Assembly (NCBI GenBank): GCA_021371995.1
Contig: JAJFVA010000014.1
Location: 1-64,000, forward strand
Length of the DNA: 64,000 nt
Reading direction: 5' to 3'
From: Methanoregulaceae archaeon
Lineage (GTDB): Archaea; Halobacteriota; Methanomicrobia; Methanomicrobiales; Methanospirillaceae
The notes beneath the pieces were generated by a model. That model did not search any database. It was not told where the DNA came from and was given only the letters and a program-made list of their open reading frames with translations. Of the stretch, positions 19,614 through 27,223 are shown in pieces. Position 1 is the stretch's first letter; each line of letters begins with the position of its first letter. The position numbers were made by a program, and so were the translations under genes.

Positions 19614-20831
19614 ATGGCACCTATTGGTCTGCTCGGTGAAACCCCCTGTGCGGGTAAGACCGTCCTCTTAAGGCTGGACCTGAACTCCCCCATCGATCCC
19701 TCCTCTCTTACGATTCTTGATGACAAACGGTTCCGGGAGCATGTACCGACCATCCAGTTCCTCAAGGAGAGCAGGCTGGTTATCGTTACCCACCAGAGCA
19801 GGCCGGGGAAGAAAGATTTTACAACGCTGGAGGCTCACGCAGAGAAGCTGGAGCAACTGATAAAGAGACCTGTCAGGTATATCGACGATATCTACGGCCA
19901 CTATGCGAGGGAATCAGTCCGGTCCCAAAAACCTGGCGATATTCTGATGCTTGAGAATGTCCGTTTCAATGCAGAAGAGAACATGACGATGAAACCGGAA
20001 GAGGCTGCAAAATGCCATCTTGTCAGGGGACTGGCCGCACTTGGCGACCTCTTTGTCAACGATGCATTCGGGACATCTCACCGGTCACAGCCAACCATGG
20101 TAGGCCTTCCATTCGTTATGAGGTCTGTTGCCGGGCTCCTGATGGAGAAAGAGGTCCTGACCCTGTCCAAGGTCTTTTCCAACTCCCCCCGTCCCGTATC
20201 TGTTGTGCTCGGGGGCACGAAAGTGGATGATTCGATTGCGGTTGCAAGGCATATGCTCGAATACCACATCGCTGACCAGGTGATTGTTATCGGGGTTGTA
20301 GCAAACATTTTCCTCCAGGCAATGGGATATGACATCGGCCGGCCTTCTGCGCAGCTGATCCAGCAGCTCAGATACGAGAATGAGATCGGGAGAGCCAGGG
20401 AGCTCCTCAAGGGGTTTGGAGAGAGAATTATCGTCCCGGAATGGATTGCTGTACGGGAAGAGGGAACCCGGCACGAATATCCCGTGAGTGCTATTCCTGC
20501 CGATGCACCGGTGCTTGATCTCGGGATGGATTCGGTGCTCTCCTTTTCAGAAAGGATTCGCGAATCAGGAACCGTGGTCTTCAACGGACCGGCAGGTGTT
20601 TTCGAAGACCGTGATTTTGCCACGGGAACCTTCGAGCTGCTGAAAGCGGCCTCGAAAACACCCTTCTCCATCATCGGTGGAGGACACACAGCAGCCGTTG
20701 TCGAACAGCTTGGGATAGAGAAGAACTTTACCCATATCTCCACAGGCGGCGGTGCCTGTATCGAATTCCTGACAGGGAAAAAGCTGCCTGCCGTTGAGGC
20801 TCTCGAGCGGTCAAAAGAGCTGTTCGGTTAA
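19614..20831 (+). CDS. pgk: Phosphoglycerate kinase
   Basis: A 405-residue enzyme interconverting 1,3-bisphosphoglycerate plus ADP with 3-phosphoglycerate plus ATP. The N-terminal RLDLNSPID is the substrate motif, GGTKVDDSI and VFNGPAGVFED follow, and the nucleotide loop reads GGGHTAAVVEQLG. The sequence is of the divergent archaeal type. Only 12 bases separate it from atpD and no promoter-like sequence is seen, so it is probably read through from the ATP synthase operon. In methanogens the enzyme works mainly in gluconeogenesis. Confidence 0.93.
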   Translation: MAPIGLLGETPCAGKTVLLRLDLNSPIDPSSLTILDDKRFREHVPTIQFLKESRLVIVTHQSRPGKKDFTTLEAHAEKLEQLIKRPVRYIDDIYGHYARESVRSQKPGDILMLENVRFNAEENMTMKPEEAAKCHLVRGLAALGDLFVNDAFGTSHRSQPTMVGLPFVMRSVAGLLMEKEVLTLSKVFSNSPRPVSVVLGGTKVDDSIAVARHMLEYHIADQVIVIGVVANIFLQAMGYDIGRPSAQLIQQLRYENEIGRARELLKGFGERIIVPEWIAVREEGTRHEYPVSAIPADAPVLDLGMDSVLSFSERIRESGTVVFNGPAGVFEDRDFATGTFELLKAASKTPFSIIGGGHTAAVVEQLGIEKNFTHISTGGGACIEFLTGKKLPAVEALERSKELFG

Positions 20832-20844
20832 GAAAAGAAGATAT

Positions 20845-21321
20845 TTATTTTCTGAATACTGATGGCCCGGCACGTGAGTATTTTCCGTTTGTGCGGAGTT
20901 TTGAACCAGCAGACAGTTTTGTGAAGGAGAACAGGGGTATTCCCCTGGCCAGACCCGCAACAGGCGAAGGCATTCCGCTCTCCTTGTTACTGGATCTCAT
21001 GAGATTATACACGGCTGCCGAGAACAGTACAGCCGTGAATAGAAACAGGACAAGGCCAAAGAGCAGGGTTATTCCACCGATCCACATAAGCCTTTCCGGC
21101 TGGAACACCATGTAGCCCCCGACAATATAGAGGGGCCAGTAGGTGAGCACCGAAATCCGCGTGAACTGCACAGGACTCCACAGACTCAGCTCCCGCTCTT
21201 CCTCCCCGGATACAGGGAACCGGTCGATCATTACACCAAGACGGAGCAGGACTGCTGATATGATGAGGCTCATCACGGTACCGATTGCCAGCCCGAAAAT
21301 CAATATTTCTTGCATGGTCAT
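20845..21321 (-). CDS. Small multi-span membrane protein of unknown function
   Basis: A 158-residue protein, not recognised. Helices are predicted at about residues 3-28, 52-73 and 78-108, with a polar loop after the first (FPVSGEEERELSLWSP) and a basic C-terminal tail ending GPSVFRK. The second ATG in frame (21321) is chosen; a TTG two codons upstream is possible. A TATA-like box at 21349-21356 stands about 28 bases away, giving a very short leader. It is transcribed divergently from the ribbon-helix-helix gene across two identical palindromes and may be controlled by that protein. Confidence 0.75.
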   Translation of the reverse strand: MTMQEILIFGLAIGTVMSLIISAVLLRLGVMIDRFPVSGEEERELSLWSPVQFTRISVLTYWPLYIVGGYMVFQPERLMWIGGITLLFGLVLFLFTAVLFSAAVYNLMRSSNKESGMPSPVAGLARGIPLFSFTKLSAGSKLRTNGKYSRAGPSVFRK

Positions 21322-21348
21322 TCCCAATCTGGAATTTGGGTCCGTTTC

Positions 21349-21356
21349 TATTTAAA
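21349..21356 (-). promoter_or_regulatory. TATA box of the membrane protein gene at 20.8-21.3 kb
   Basis: Reads TTTAAATA on the minus strand, 28 bases from the ATG at 21321. The first GTATT-N8-AATAC palindrome abuts it exactly on the side where TFB binds. Confidence 0.5.
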
Positions 21357-21374
21357 GTATTCTTTATGTAATAC
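21357..21374. promoter_or_regulatory. Palindromic operator candidate 1 (GTATT-N8-AATAC)
   Basis: GTATT at 21357-21361 and AATAC at 21370-21374 form an 18-base inverted repeat. An identical arrangement recurs exactly 40 bases downstream. It touches the TATA box of the minus-strand gene, so a bound protein would block TFB or TBP. Confidence 0.5.
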
Positions 21375-21396
21375 CTATAGAATTTTGTTGAATTTA

Positions 21397-21414
21397 GTAT
21401 TCCATAAGAAATAC
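21397..21414. promoter_or_regulatory. Palindromic operator candidate 2 (GTATT-N8-AATAC)
   Basis: GTATT at 21397-21401 and AATAC at 21410-21414, with the same arms and same 8-base spacer length as the first copy. It ends 16 bases before the TATA box of the ribbon-helix-helix gene. Confidence 0.5.
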
Positions 21415-21430
21415 GCCGTCTTTAACAGTT

Positions 21431-21438
21431 TTTATATA
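21431..21438 (+). promoter_or_regulatory. TATA box of the ribbon-helix-helix gene
   Basis: TTTATATA is centred about 29 bases before the ATG at 21463, so transcription would begin at or very near the start codon and the message may be leaderless. Confidence 0.55.
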
Positions 21439-21462
21439 CTTTTATGAAGAATAAATGAGAAG

Positions 21463-21771
21463 ATGGGTGAAAAGGGGAGTGTGCAGGGGGGCGAACGTGT
21501 TGCAATTTCCTATAAAATGCCCCCAAATGTCTATGAAAAGGTTTATAATCTCGTATATGAGGAGAAGCGATTTTCTACCATCTCAGACTGCATCACCCAA
21601 GCATTAATATACTTTATCGACAACCAGAACGATGTGGGACAGTTCAGGGACAACCTTCAGGAATATCTTGCGTCCGAGGAAGGTAAGGATTTCATGAAAA
21701 AGATGATGAAAGAACTCCTTGTAGATGTCCTCACGACCCAGCAGAAGATGACTGCTGAGGTCCGAAGATAA
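21463..21771 (+). CDS. Ribbon-helix-helix DNA-binding protein
   Basis: A 102-residue protein. After a polar leader, RVAISYKMPPNVYEKVYNLV followed by a second helix (SDCITQALIYFIDNQ) fits a CopG/MetJ-like ribbon-helix-helix domain at about residues 11-55; the C-terminal helices (EEGKDFMKKMMKELLVDVL) may form an oligomerisation or effector module. Such proteins bind paired palindromes as dimers of dimers. Two identical palindromes precede the gene, so it probably represses itself and perhaps the divergent membrane gene. The regulon is otherwise unknown. Confidence 0.75.
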   Translation: MGEKGSVQGGERVAISYKMPPNVYEKVYNLVYEEKRFSTISDCITQALIYFIDNQNDVGQFRDNLQEYLASEEGKDFMKKMMKELLVDVLTTQQKMTAEVRR

Positions 21772-21792
21772 TTCTTAAGTAATCTGGTAAAA

Positions 21793-21800
21793 TTTTTTTT
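21793..21800 (+). terminator. Poly-T transcription terminator
   Basis: A run of eight T residues starts 21 bases after the ribbon-helix-helix stop codon. Oligo-T tracts are the usual intrinsic terminators of archaeal RNA polymerase. Confidence 0.4.
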
Positions 21801-21898
21801 CGCCCCTCCCTGCAGCTCCGTTTTATCCTGCTCTCTTCCTGGCACATTACCATTGCTTTTTTCTTCCGGATGCGAGAAGACCATTAGGAGAAACATGC

Positions 21899-23590
21899 AT
21901 GAATGAGCAGCAGGGGAAAATCAATGATACACTCCTGATACAGGCTGCACGGGGTCTTGCTTCTGCAGATATCCTGTTTTCCAACGCCGAGGTCTTCAAT
22001 CCGTTCACCGGCGAATGGCAGCCAACTGATTTCGCCGTAAATGACGGAATCGTGATCGGATCGGGAAGCGCACGGGCACACCATCGGATCGACCTGAAAG
22101 GCCGCCGTGTGGTGGCCGGGCTGATCGATGCACATGTTCATATTGAGAGTTCCCTCCTCTCCCCTCCCGAATTTGCACGTCTCGCTTCAGAACACGGTAC
22201 CACCACTGTCATTGCCGATCCTCATGAGATCGCCAACGTCTGCGGGACGGAAGGGATTGAGTTCATGCTGGGCTGGAGAGGGCGTATCCCGATAGATCTT
22301 TTCATTATGGTTCCCTCCTGCGTCCCCGCAACTCCTCTCGATATGGGCGGGGCAACACTCGGTCCTCATGACCTTGTTGATTATTCCAGGAGAGAAGGGG
22401 TCCTTGGTCTTGGCGAAGTGATGAATGTCCCCGGGGTTCTCTCAGAGGAACCGGATATGATGGAAAAAATCGGACTCTTCCCAATCGTCGATGGCCATGC
22501 CCCACTCCTTTCAGGTACGGACCTGAATGCGTATATCGTCGCCGGGATACAGAGCGATCACGAGAGTTCCGGGTACGACGAGGCAAGAGAGAAACTGGAA
22601 CGAGGAATGTTTCTCTTTATCAGGGAGGGTTCGACCGAGAAGAACATACAGGCGATCATACCTCTCGTTTCCTGGAAGAATGTCTCCCGGTGTTCTTTTG
22701 CTACTGATGACCGCCATGCAGACCTTCTCGAAAGGGACGGTCATATTGATGATTGTATCCGGAAAGCGGTGGCATCAGGGCTGGAAGAGGAACTGGCTAT
22801 AAGAATGGCAACACTCAGTGCGGCAGAACGGTTCGCCCTGAACGATCGCGGGGCGCTTTCCCCGGGGAAAATAGCCGATTTCTGTATCCTTTCCCGTGGG
22901 AGGGAGTTCTCGGTTGAAAGGACCTTCCGGAGGGGGGTGCTGGTGGTACCTGATCATCCGGTATCCTGTCCTCCCCTTGACGGCCGCTTCTGCTGCAAGG
23001 CCCCCGCAGTACATGACATTCTTCTCGAGGGTCGGGGGTCTGCCCTGGTCATCGGGCTTGTCCCGCACCAGATCATTACCCGGCGCCTCTCGTATCATAT
23101 CGAACCCGGGGATATCCCGGATGTAAAGAGAGACATCCTGAAGGCGGTTGTGGCAAGCAGGTACAGGAAAGGAAGCGTCGGGACCGGGCTCGTGCACGGC
23201 TTTGGAATAACCTCAGGAGCGATTGCAGGGAGCGTCTCTCATGACTCGCACAACATCGTAGCAGTTGGTACCAGGGATGATGACATCATTCGTGCCATTG
23301 ATCTTGTGATCCGGAACCGGGGGGGTCTTGTTGCGGTCTCCGGAAATGATAGAACGATACTCCCTCTCGGGTGCGCCGGCCTGATGTCGATCCGGCCATA
23401 TGAAGAGGTCTGTGATTCTCTCCGCAGCCTGAACCGGCACGTCGAAGAGATTGGAGGGAGAGAAGATTCATTCATGTACCTCTCCTTCCTCGCTCTCTCT
23501 GTGATTCCCAGTCTGAGAATTACAGAACGTGGTCTCTTCGATGTGGACAGATTATCGGAGGTCTCTGTATTTTCCGGAGAGACCCGCTGA
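21899..23590 (+). CDS. ade: Adenine deaminase
   Basis: A 563-residue amidohydrolase converting adenine to hypoxanthine and ammonia for purine salvage. Metal ligands lie in GLIDAHVHIESS and the family signature IADPHEIANVCG follows. The C-terminal domain unique to Ade (VASRYRKGSVGTGLVHGFG; SHDSHNIVAVG) is intact. The length is normal. The gene stands alone, preceded by a possible AAACATGC-rich leader; it has an in-frame ATG at 21899 one base after another ATG. Confidence 0.95.
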   Translation: MNEQQGKINDTLLIQAARGLASADILFSNAEVFNPFTGEWQPTDFAVNDGIVIGSGSARAHHRIDLKGRRVVAGLIDAHVHIESSLLSPPEFARLASEHGTTTVIADPHEIANVCGTEGIEFMLGWRGRIPIDLFIMVPSCVPATPLDMGGATLGPHDLVDYSRREGVLGLGEVMNVPGVLSEEPDMMEKIGLFPIVDGHAPLLSGTDLNAYIVAGIQSDHESSGYDEAREKLERGMFLFIREGSTEKNIQAIIPLVSWKNVSRCSFATDDRHADLLERDGHIDDCIRKAVASGLEEELAIRMATLSAAERFALNDRGALSPGKIADFCILSRGREFSVERTFRRGVLVVPDHPVSCPPLDGRFCCKAPAVHDILLEGRGSALVIGLVPHQIITRRLSYHIEPGDIPDVKRDILKAVVASRYRKGSVGTGLVHGFGITSGAIAGSVSHDSHNIVAVGTRDDDIIRAIDLVIRNRGGLVAVSGNDRTILPLGCAGLMSIRPYEEVCDSLRSLNRHVEEIGGREDSFMYLSFLALSVIPSLRITERGLFDVDRLSEVSVFSGETR

Positions 23591-23608
23591 AAGGACAAGT
23601 GAAAACAT

Positions 23609-24379
23609 TCAGAGGGAACCCGAAGGAACCAGGGGAATAAATGTACCTGGGGAGACCAGGAACAGGATACCGAGAATGATCGGCTGGTGGACAAGATAAA
23701 TCGCCAGCGAGTGGCGGCCAAGAAAACCGAATGGTTTGTCCAGGACCTCCGGCAATACGAAATTGTATCTCCTGATACCTTCGGGATATAAGAGGGTGCC
23801 GAAAAAAACACCTGTGAGCACCAGGCCAAGCCATGGAACTACCGGAGTGTAATCAATACTGTAGAATGCGGACGGGTGGATTCCGAGCCAGAGAAGCCAG
23901 CCTGCACCCCTCATTGCAGCAACCACAGGACCGAGAAGAATAATAACCAATCCAGCCACCAGGTTCTGCCATGAATATCCCGTGTAGAGCGGGCTTAATG
24001 CGACGGCGAGCCCAATCAGGTGCAGAATACCGAAAAGGATGAAAGATCCGGGCAGAATTATCCAGGTTACAAGAGTGATCCCGATTCCGATTGAAAAGAT
24101 ACCCGCTCCTCTTTTCACGTATTTCAGAATGAATTCTTTTTGTGAGAGATTTTTCCTGGCATAGACCGCACTGATGGAGAGGGACATCCCCACGAGGAAG
24201 AGAAAGAGACCTGCCGTTGACATAGCGAGAACCCTCCATGCGAGGGAAGTCGCCGGTACCGGGACAATACTAAGGAAATAAAGATCGAAAGCAATGTGGA
24301 ATACCACCATCATGACAACAGCGATTCCCCGTGCAAAGTCAATCTCAGGGAACCGCTCCGGCACATGCGTGATTTTCAT
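23609..24379 (-). CDS. DUF1624 / HGSNAT-type membrane acyltransferase-like protein
   Basis: A 256-residue integral membrane protein with about seven helices. It opens with RFPEIDFARGIAVVMMVVFHIAFD, whose Asp, Arg and His are typical of the DUF1624 (heparan-alpha-glucosaminide N-acetyltransferase catalytic) and related acyltransferase-3 membrane families; GRHSLAIYLVHQPII near the C-terminus is also characteristic. Members are thought to move acetyl groups across the membrane onto sugars, but the substrate is unknown here. A role in surface glycan modification is inference. Confidence 0.8.
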   Translation of the reverse strand: MKITHVPERFPEIDFARGIAVVMMVVFHIAFDLYFLSIVPVPATSLAWRVLAMSTAGLFLFLVGMSLSISAVYARKNLSQKEFILKYVKRGAGIFSIGIGITLVTWIILPGSFILFGILHLIGLAVALSPLYTGYSWQNLVAGLVIILLGPVVAAMRGAGWLLWLGIHPSAFYSIDYTPVVPWLGLVLTGVFFGTLLYPEGIRRYNFVLPEVLDKPFGFLGRHSLAIYLVHQPIILGILFLVSPGTFIPLVPSGSL

Positions 24380-24594
24380 GGGAGATTAATCCTTCTTAAT
24401 TTTCTATCGTCGCAGTGCATGATAAGAATTGGTTTTCCATAACCGGTTTTCCCATTGTCCCGGTCTATTTGAATAACCAACGAGGCCAGTCCGTTTACCA
24501 CGAGGAGATGCCAGTGATTTGAATCCAGAAACGCCGCCGGGAATTTCTGGCTGTCATTTTCCAGGGGATGATTGGCACCGGGAACGAAACTCAA
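24376..24594 (-). CDS. Doubtful small hypothetical protein
   Basis: A 72-residue open frame starting at TTG whose TGA overlaps the ATG of the DUF1624 gene (ATGA), the pattern of a coupled gene. It has no recognised domain, no membrane segment and an ordinary mixed composition. It could equally be the 5' untranslated region of the downstream gene. Confidence 0.25.
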   Translation of the reverse strand: MSFVPGANHPLENDSQKFPAAFLDSNHWHLLVVNGLASLVIQIDRDNGKTGYGKPILIMHCDDRKLRRINLP

Positions 24595-24676
24595 ACTTTA
24601 ACTGATCGTATTTTCCACATACTTCTGTAGCAGACCGGCCCTTATCAGGTCCGGAGCACCAGGTTCAGGGATTGAA

Positions 24677-25258
24677 ATGATTGACAAACTGCTCGAAGGC
24701 AATAAAAAGTTCAGGGAAGGATTCTTCACAGAGAACAAGGCATGCTACGATGAACTATGCAAAGGTCAGAACCCCTCGGTCCTCTGGATCGGGTGTTCGG
24801 ACTCACGTCTCCAGACCGGGCATATCACACAGACCATGCCAGGTACTCTCTTTATACAGCGGAACATAGGGAACGTTGTTCCGATCCATGACTGGAACTT
24901 TGCCACCGTTCTCGAGTATGCCATCCGTCACCTCAAAGTGAAGGATATCGTTATCTGCGGGCATTCGGACTGTGGAGCAATAAAGGCACTCGACAAGGAG
25001 ACCGATGATGTCTATATCCCGCTCTGGCTGAATAATGCGGTCGAAGCAAAGAACCGTGTGGATGCAAAAATTCCACCTCCGAAAACTCATGAAGAGATAA
25101 AAGAGCGGTCACGAATGATCGAATACGAGAATGTCCGGCTTCAGATCGAGCATCTCAACCGTTACCCCGTCGTGAAAAAAGCACTTGCAGAGAAGAAAAT
25201 TGAGATCCACGGACTCTACTATGACCTTACGACCGGAGCATTAACAACTATTGTGTGA
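24677..25258 (+). CDS. Beta-class carbonic anhydrase
   Basis: A 193-residue cytoplasmic enzyme hydrating CO2 to bicarbonate. The zinc ligands are C40, H96 and C99, and the Asp-Arg dyad is D42/R44 in CSDSR; VICGHSDCGAIKA is the second signature. The size matches compact prokaryotic beta enzymes. In a hydrogenotrophic methanogen it would equilibrate CO2/bicarbonate for methanogenesis and carboxylations. Its 3' end overlaps the convergent thioredoxin-like gene by 18 bases. Confidence 0.95.
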   Translation: MIDKLLEGNKKFREGFFTENKACYDELCKGQNPSVLWIGCSDSRLQTGHITQTMPGTLFIQRNIGNVVPIHDWNFATVLEYAIRHLKVKDIVICGHSDCGAIKALDKETDDVYIPLWLNNAVEAKNRVDAKIPPPKTHEEIKERSRMIEYENVRLQIEHLNRYPVVKKALAEKKIEIHGLYYDLTTGALTTIV

Positions 25259-25600
25259 CCTTTCCTTCACACTTTCTATCTCTTTTTGAATCAGCGGCAG
25301 AGAGATCCTTCCCATGGGGGTATATTTTCCGTTGATAACGACGATTGGAAGGGGGGGATAATGGTCCTCGATGATCTTTTTCACGTATGGGGGAACACCA
25401 TCATCAATCAGGGTGAGGGTCATCAGAACACGATCCCCATACTCTTTTTTCAGCTCATCCGCGAGTGCATTGAATGCCACCACCAGCTTTCCTGAAGGAT
25501 AACAATCATACAGCCCGCAGCTCCGGGTATTATCGCAGGGGAACGGGGAACACGAGATATCTTTCAGACCGATGATCTCGATGTGGATGGGAGATGCCAT
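25241..25600 (-). CDS. Cys-rich thioredoxin-fold-like protein
   Basis: A 119-residue protein (start at MASPIHIEIIGLKD; an extension to 25657 adds unconvincing residues). After a first beta strand it carries four cysteines, C17, C22, C28 and C33, in a short loop, then a helix (GKLVVAFNALADELKKEYG), a strand, and the cis-Pro-like segment PPLPIVVINGKYTPMGRI, a pattern of a modified thioredoxin fold. It also ends in Cys. It follows the disulfide-reductase/rubredoxin gene and may be its electron acceptor; that is inference. No named family is recognised. Confidence 0.7.
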   Translation of the reverse strand: MASPIHIEIIGLKDISCSPFPCDNTRSCGLYDCYPSGKLVVAFNALADELKKEYGDRVLMTLTLIDDGVPPYVKKIIEDHYPPLPIVVINGKYTPMGRISLPLIQKEIESVKERSHNSC

Positions 25601-25669
25601 AGTAGGTACTGATGCAGGCATTATTTTAGCATTCAGGATCCTGCAGATCCCTGCCATCCGGGAACTATG

Positions 25670-26182
25670 TCACATGAACCGCTCGAAACGGTCTTTTGTC
25701 GCCTTGCAGACCGGGCAGACCAGTGGCGGGGTAGCTCTCGCACAGAGGTACCCACAGACCCTGCACCGCCAGACCGGAAACGGAAGCTGCTGTCCCTTTT
25801 CCGGGCCGGGTTCCGGTTGTGCATGGGCTTTCCTTTCACTTCTCGGAGGCCTCCGTTCAGGAATAGAACTCACTGTTACCTTCTTTTTCAGGACTTCATC
25901 GCTGACATACAAAGCACAAAAACATGCGTTATACTGATCAAGGTCAGGATCCCGGTAATCACAGGGGCAGATAATATCCCGGTCTTCCTCCCTGTTTCCC
26001 CAGGATATGCGGCACGGGCAGGATGGATACCCGAACCGTTTTTCATTCACAAGCAGCCCCCTGACAAGGTTTTTTGTGAATTCCCGGTCAGGATTAAGGT
26101 GATACCCTCCCTCCTCTGCTTCCCTGTCGAGTTTTTTATAATAAGCTTCCACCTCATCGTCGGATGGAGGAACTGGATTCAT
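25670..26182 (-). CDS. Ferredoxin:thioredoxin/disulfide reductase catalytic domain fused to rubredoxin
   Basis: A 170-residue fusion. Residues 1-100 are the catalytic beta-subunit type domain of ferredoxin:thioredoxin reductase, with C55/C57, C72/C74 and C87/C89 as [4Fe-4S] ligands and redox Cys pair; the last motif is CFC, with Phe where plant enzymes have His. Residues about 108-135 are a Pro/Gly/Arg-rich linker. Residues 138-170 are a rubredoxin-like site C140/C143 and C156/C159. Related methanogen proteins reduce disulfides with ferredoxin electrons. It overlaps the glutaredoxin gene by ATGA, so the two probably work together. Confidence 0.88.
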   Translation of the reverse strand: MNPVPPSDDEVEAYYKKLDREAEEGGYHLNPDREFTKNLVRGLLVNEKRFGYPSCPCRISWGNREEDRDIICPCDYRDPDLDQYNACFCALYVSDEVLKKKVTVSSIPERRPPRSERKAHAQPEPGPEKGQQLPFPVWRCRVCGYLCARATPPLVCPVCKATKDRFERFM

Positions 26183-26469
26183 CCAAGGGCCTCCCGGATC
26201 TCATGTTCCTTAAACCCGATAATCACCCGGGTTCCGTCATTGATGACGAGGGTTGGAAATGAACCATGAGGGTTGAATTTTTCGACTTCCTTGATCGCAT
26301 TCTCCAAATCTTCCGGAGGCAGAAGGTCCACAAAAATATAATAATGATCCACTCCGAGTTCCTTCAGGAGGGCTTTTGTCTTCGCACACCACCCGCACGT
26401 GCTCAGTGCAAAGAGGGTGACCTTTCCTTTTGATTTTCCTGGAACATGTTCCATCTTCATCTGATTCAT
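26179..26469 (-). CDS. Glutaredoxin/NrdH-like thiol-redox protein
   Basis: A 96-residue protein with the active site C25-G-W-C28 ([12 protein letters not shown]) and the cis-Pro segment [11 protein letters not shown], typical of glutaredoxin-like thioredoxins. The N-terminal 15 residues are polar and without a signal. It is the first gene of the three-gene thiol cluster and is the likely substrate of the ferredoxin-dependent reductase encoded by the next, overlapping gene. Methanogens often lack glutathione, so reduction by that reductase is more likely than by glutathione. Confidence 0.88.
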   Translation of the reverse strand: MNQMKMEHVPGKSKGKVTLFALSTCGWCAKTKALLKELGVDHYYIFVDLLPPEDLENAIKEVEKFNPHGSFPTLVINDGTRVIIGFKEHEIREALG

Positions 26470-26661
26470 CAGATCCCTGCATTAGGATTGCCGGATCTGC
26501 TATTTAATGCTATCAAATATGGTTAATACACTCCGCACGATACGGGGGTATGTTAATAATTCTGGGATAATACGATGAGATCAGCCAGGAAGAATAAGTG
26601 AATACAGGAGGATTTTAAAGATCCGCAGAGTGCCCTTATGGCCCATTGACAACTGATCCAA

Positions 26662-26676
26662 TCGGATTATATCCGA
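26662..26676. promoter_or_regulatory. Perfect inverted repeat abutting a small gene
   Basis: TCGGAT-TAT-ATCCGA has 6-base arms and a 3-base centre and ends on the base before the ATG at 26677. It could be a repressor site or a short hairpin over the start codon. It also contains an AT core resembling a TATA box, but this is too close to the ATG to serve it. Confidence 0.35.
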
Positions 26677-26811
26677 ATGCCAGGCAACCAATACCGCAAA
26701 GGTCACTGGAACCCCGTCGAATACCTCGGCGGAGACTCAAAGGCACGGGCAGCGGTTGTCCGTCTGGCAGAACATCTCGTCGAAATGGCAAGTGAGAAAA
26801 ACAGGTACTGA
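26677..26811 (+). CDS. Small basic hypothetical protein (44 aa)
   Basis: A 44-residue frame (MPGNQYRKGHWNPVEYLGG, then an Ala/Val/Arg-rich helix ending SEKNRY) lies in an otherwise empty gap between the glutaredoxin gene and a small membrane-protein gene. The codons and the amphipathic helix look coding. There is no clear ribosome binding site; a TTTTAAAG at about 26612-26620 could be its TATA box. Not recognised as a family. Confidence 0.45.
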   Translation: MPGNQYRKGHWNPVEYLGGDSKARAAVVRLAEHLVEMASEKNRY

Positions 26812-26815
26812 CCGT

Positions 26816-27052
26816 TCAGAGATTCCCGCTTAACCGTGCAATCTGGCTTGCAATATAATCAATCCACTCCGCTGCACCCGTAATCATTTCTGCGAGAAAG
26901 GCCTCAATAGAATAAACCAGCCCGTATATTCCAGAGATCTCTCCCTCGGGAGGGTTTCCTGTAGAGAGAAGCAGGGCAGCCGAAACAAGCACTATGATGA
27001 TCAGGAGGAGTATGATCACGATAACCACCCCGATGAGCATTCGCATTTTCAT
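26816..27052 (-). CDS. Small single-span membrane protein
   Basis: A 78-residue protein with one long N-terminal helix (about residues 4-31, extremely rich in Ile, Leu and Val) followed by an amphipathic outer segment (SIEAFLAEMITGAAEWIDYIASQIARL). It is either a signal-anchored peptide or a small membrane-associated regulator. Its TATA-like box (TTTTAAATAAT on the minus strand, near 27084-27094) supports it as a real gene. No family is recognised. Confidence 0.55.
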   Translation of the reverse strand: MKMRMLIGVVIVIILLLIIIVLVSAALLLSTGNPPEGEISGIYGLVYSIEAFLAEMITGAAEWIDYIASQIARLSGNL

Positions 27053-27223
27053 TGCCTGTCTGTTCCCATATTGAGTGCATCATTATTTAAAATTGAGCAT
27101 GGGAGGCATGGTACTGATTCCGGATCTTTCCCCTTACACTCTTGCCTTCCCAATAGACAGGGATTTCGACGATCCGTTATTAAAATCGAAAGATATAAGG
27201 GAGCACAATCTTACATCGATCAT

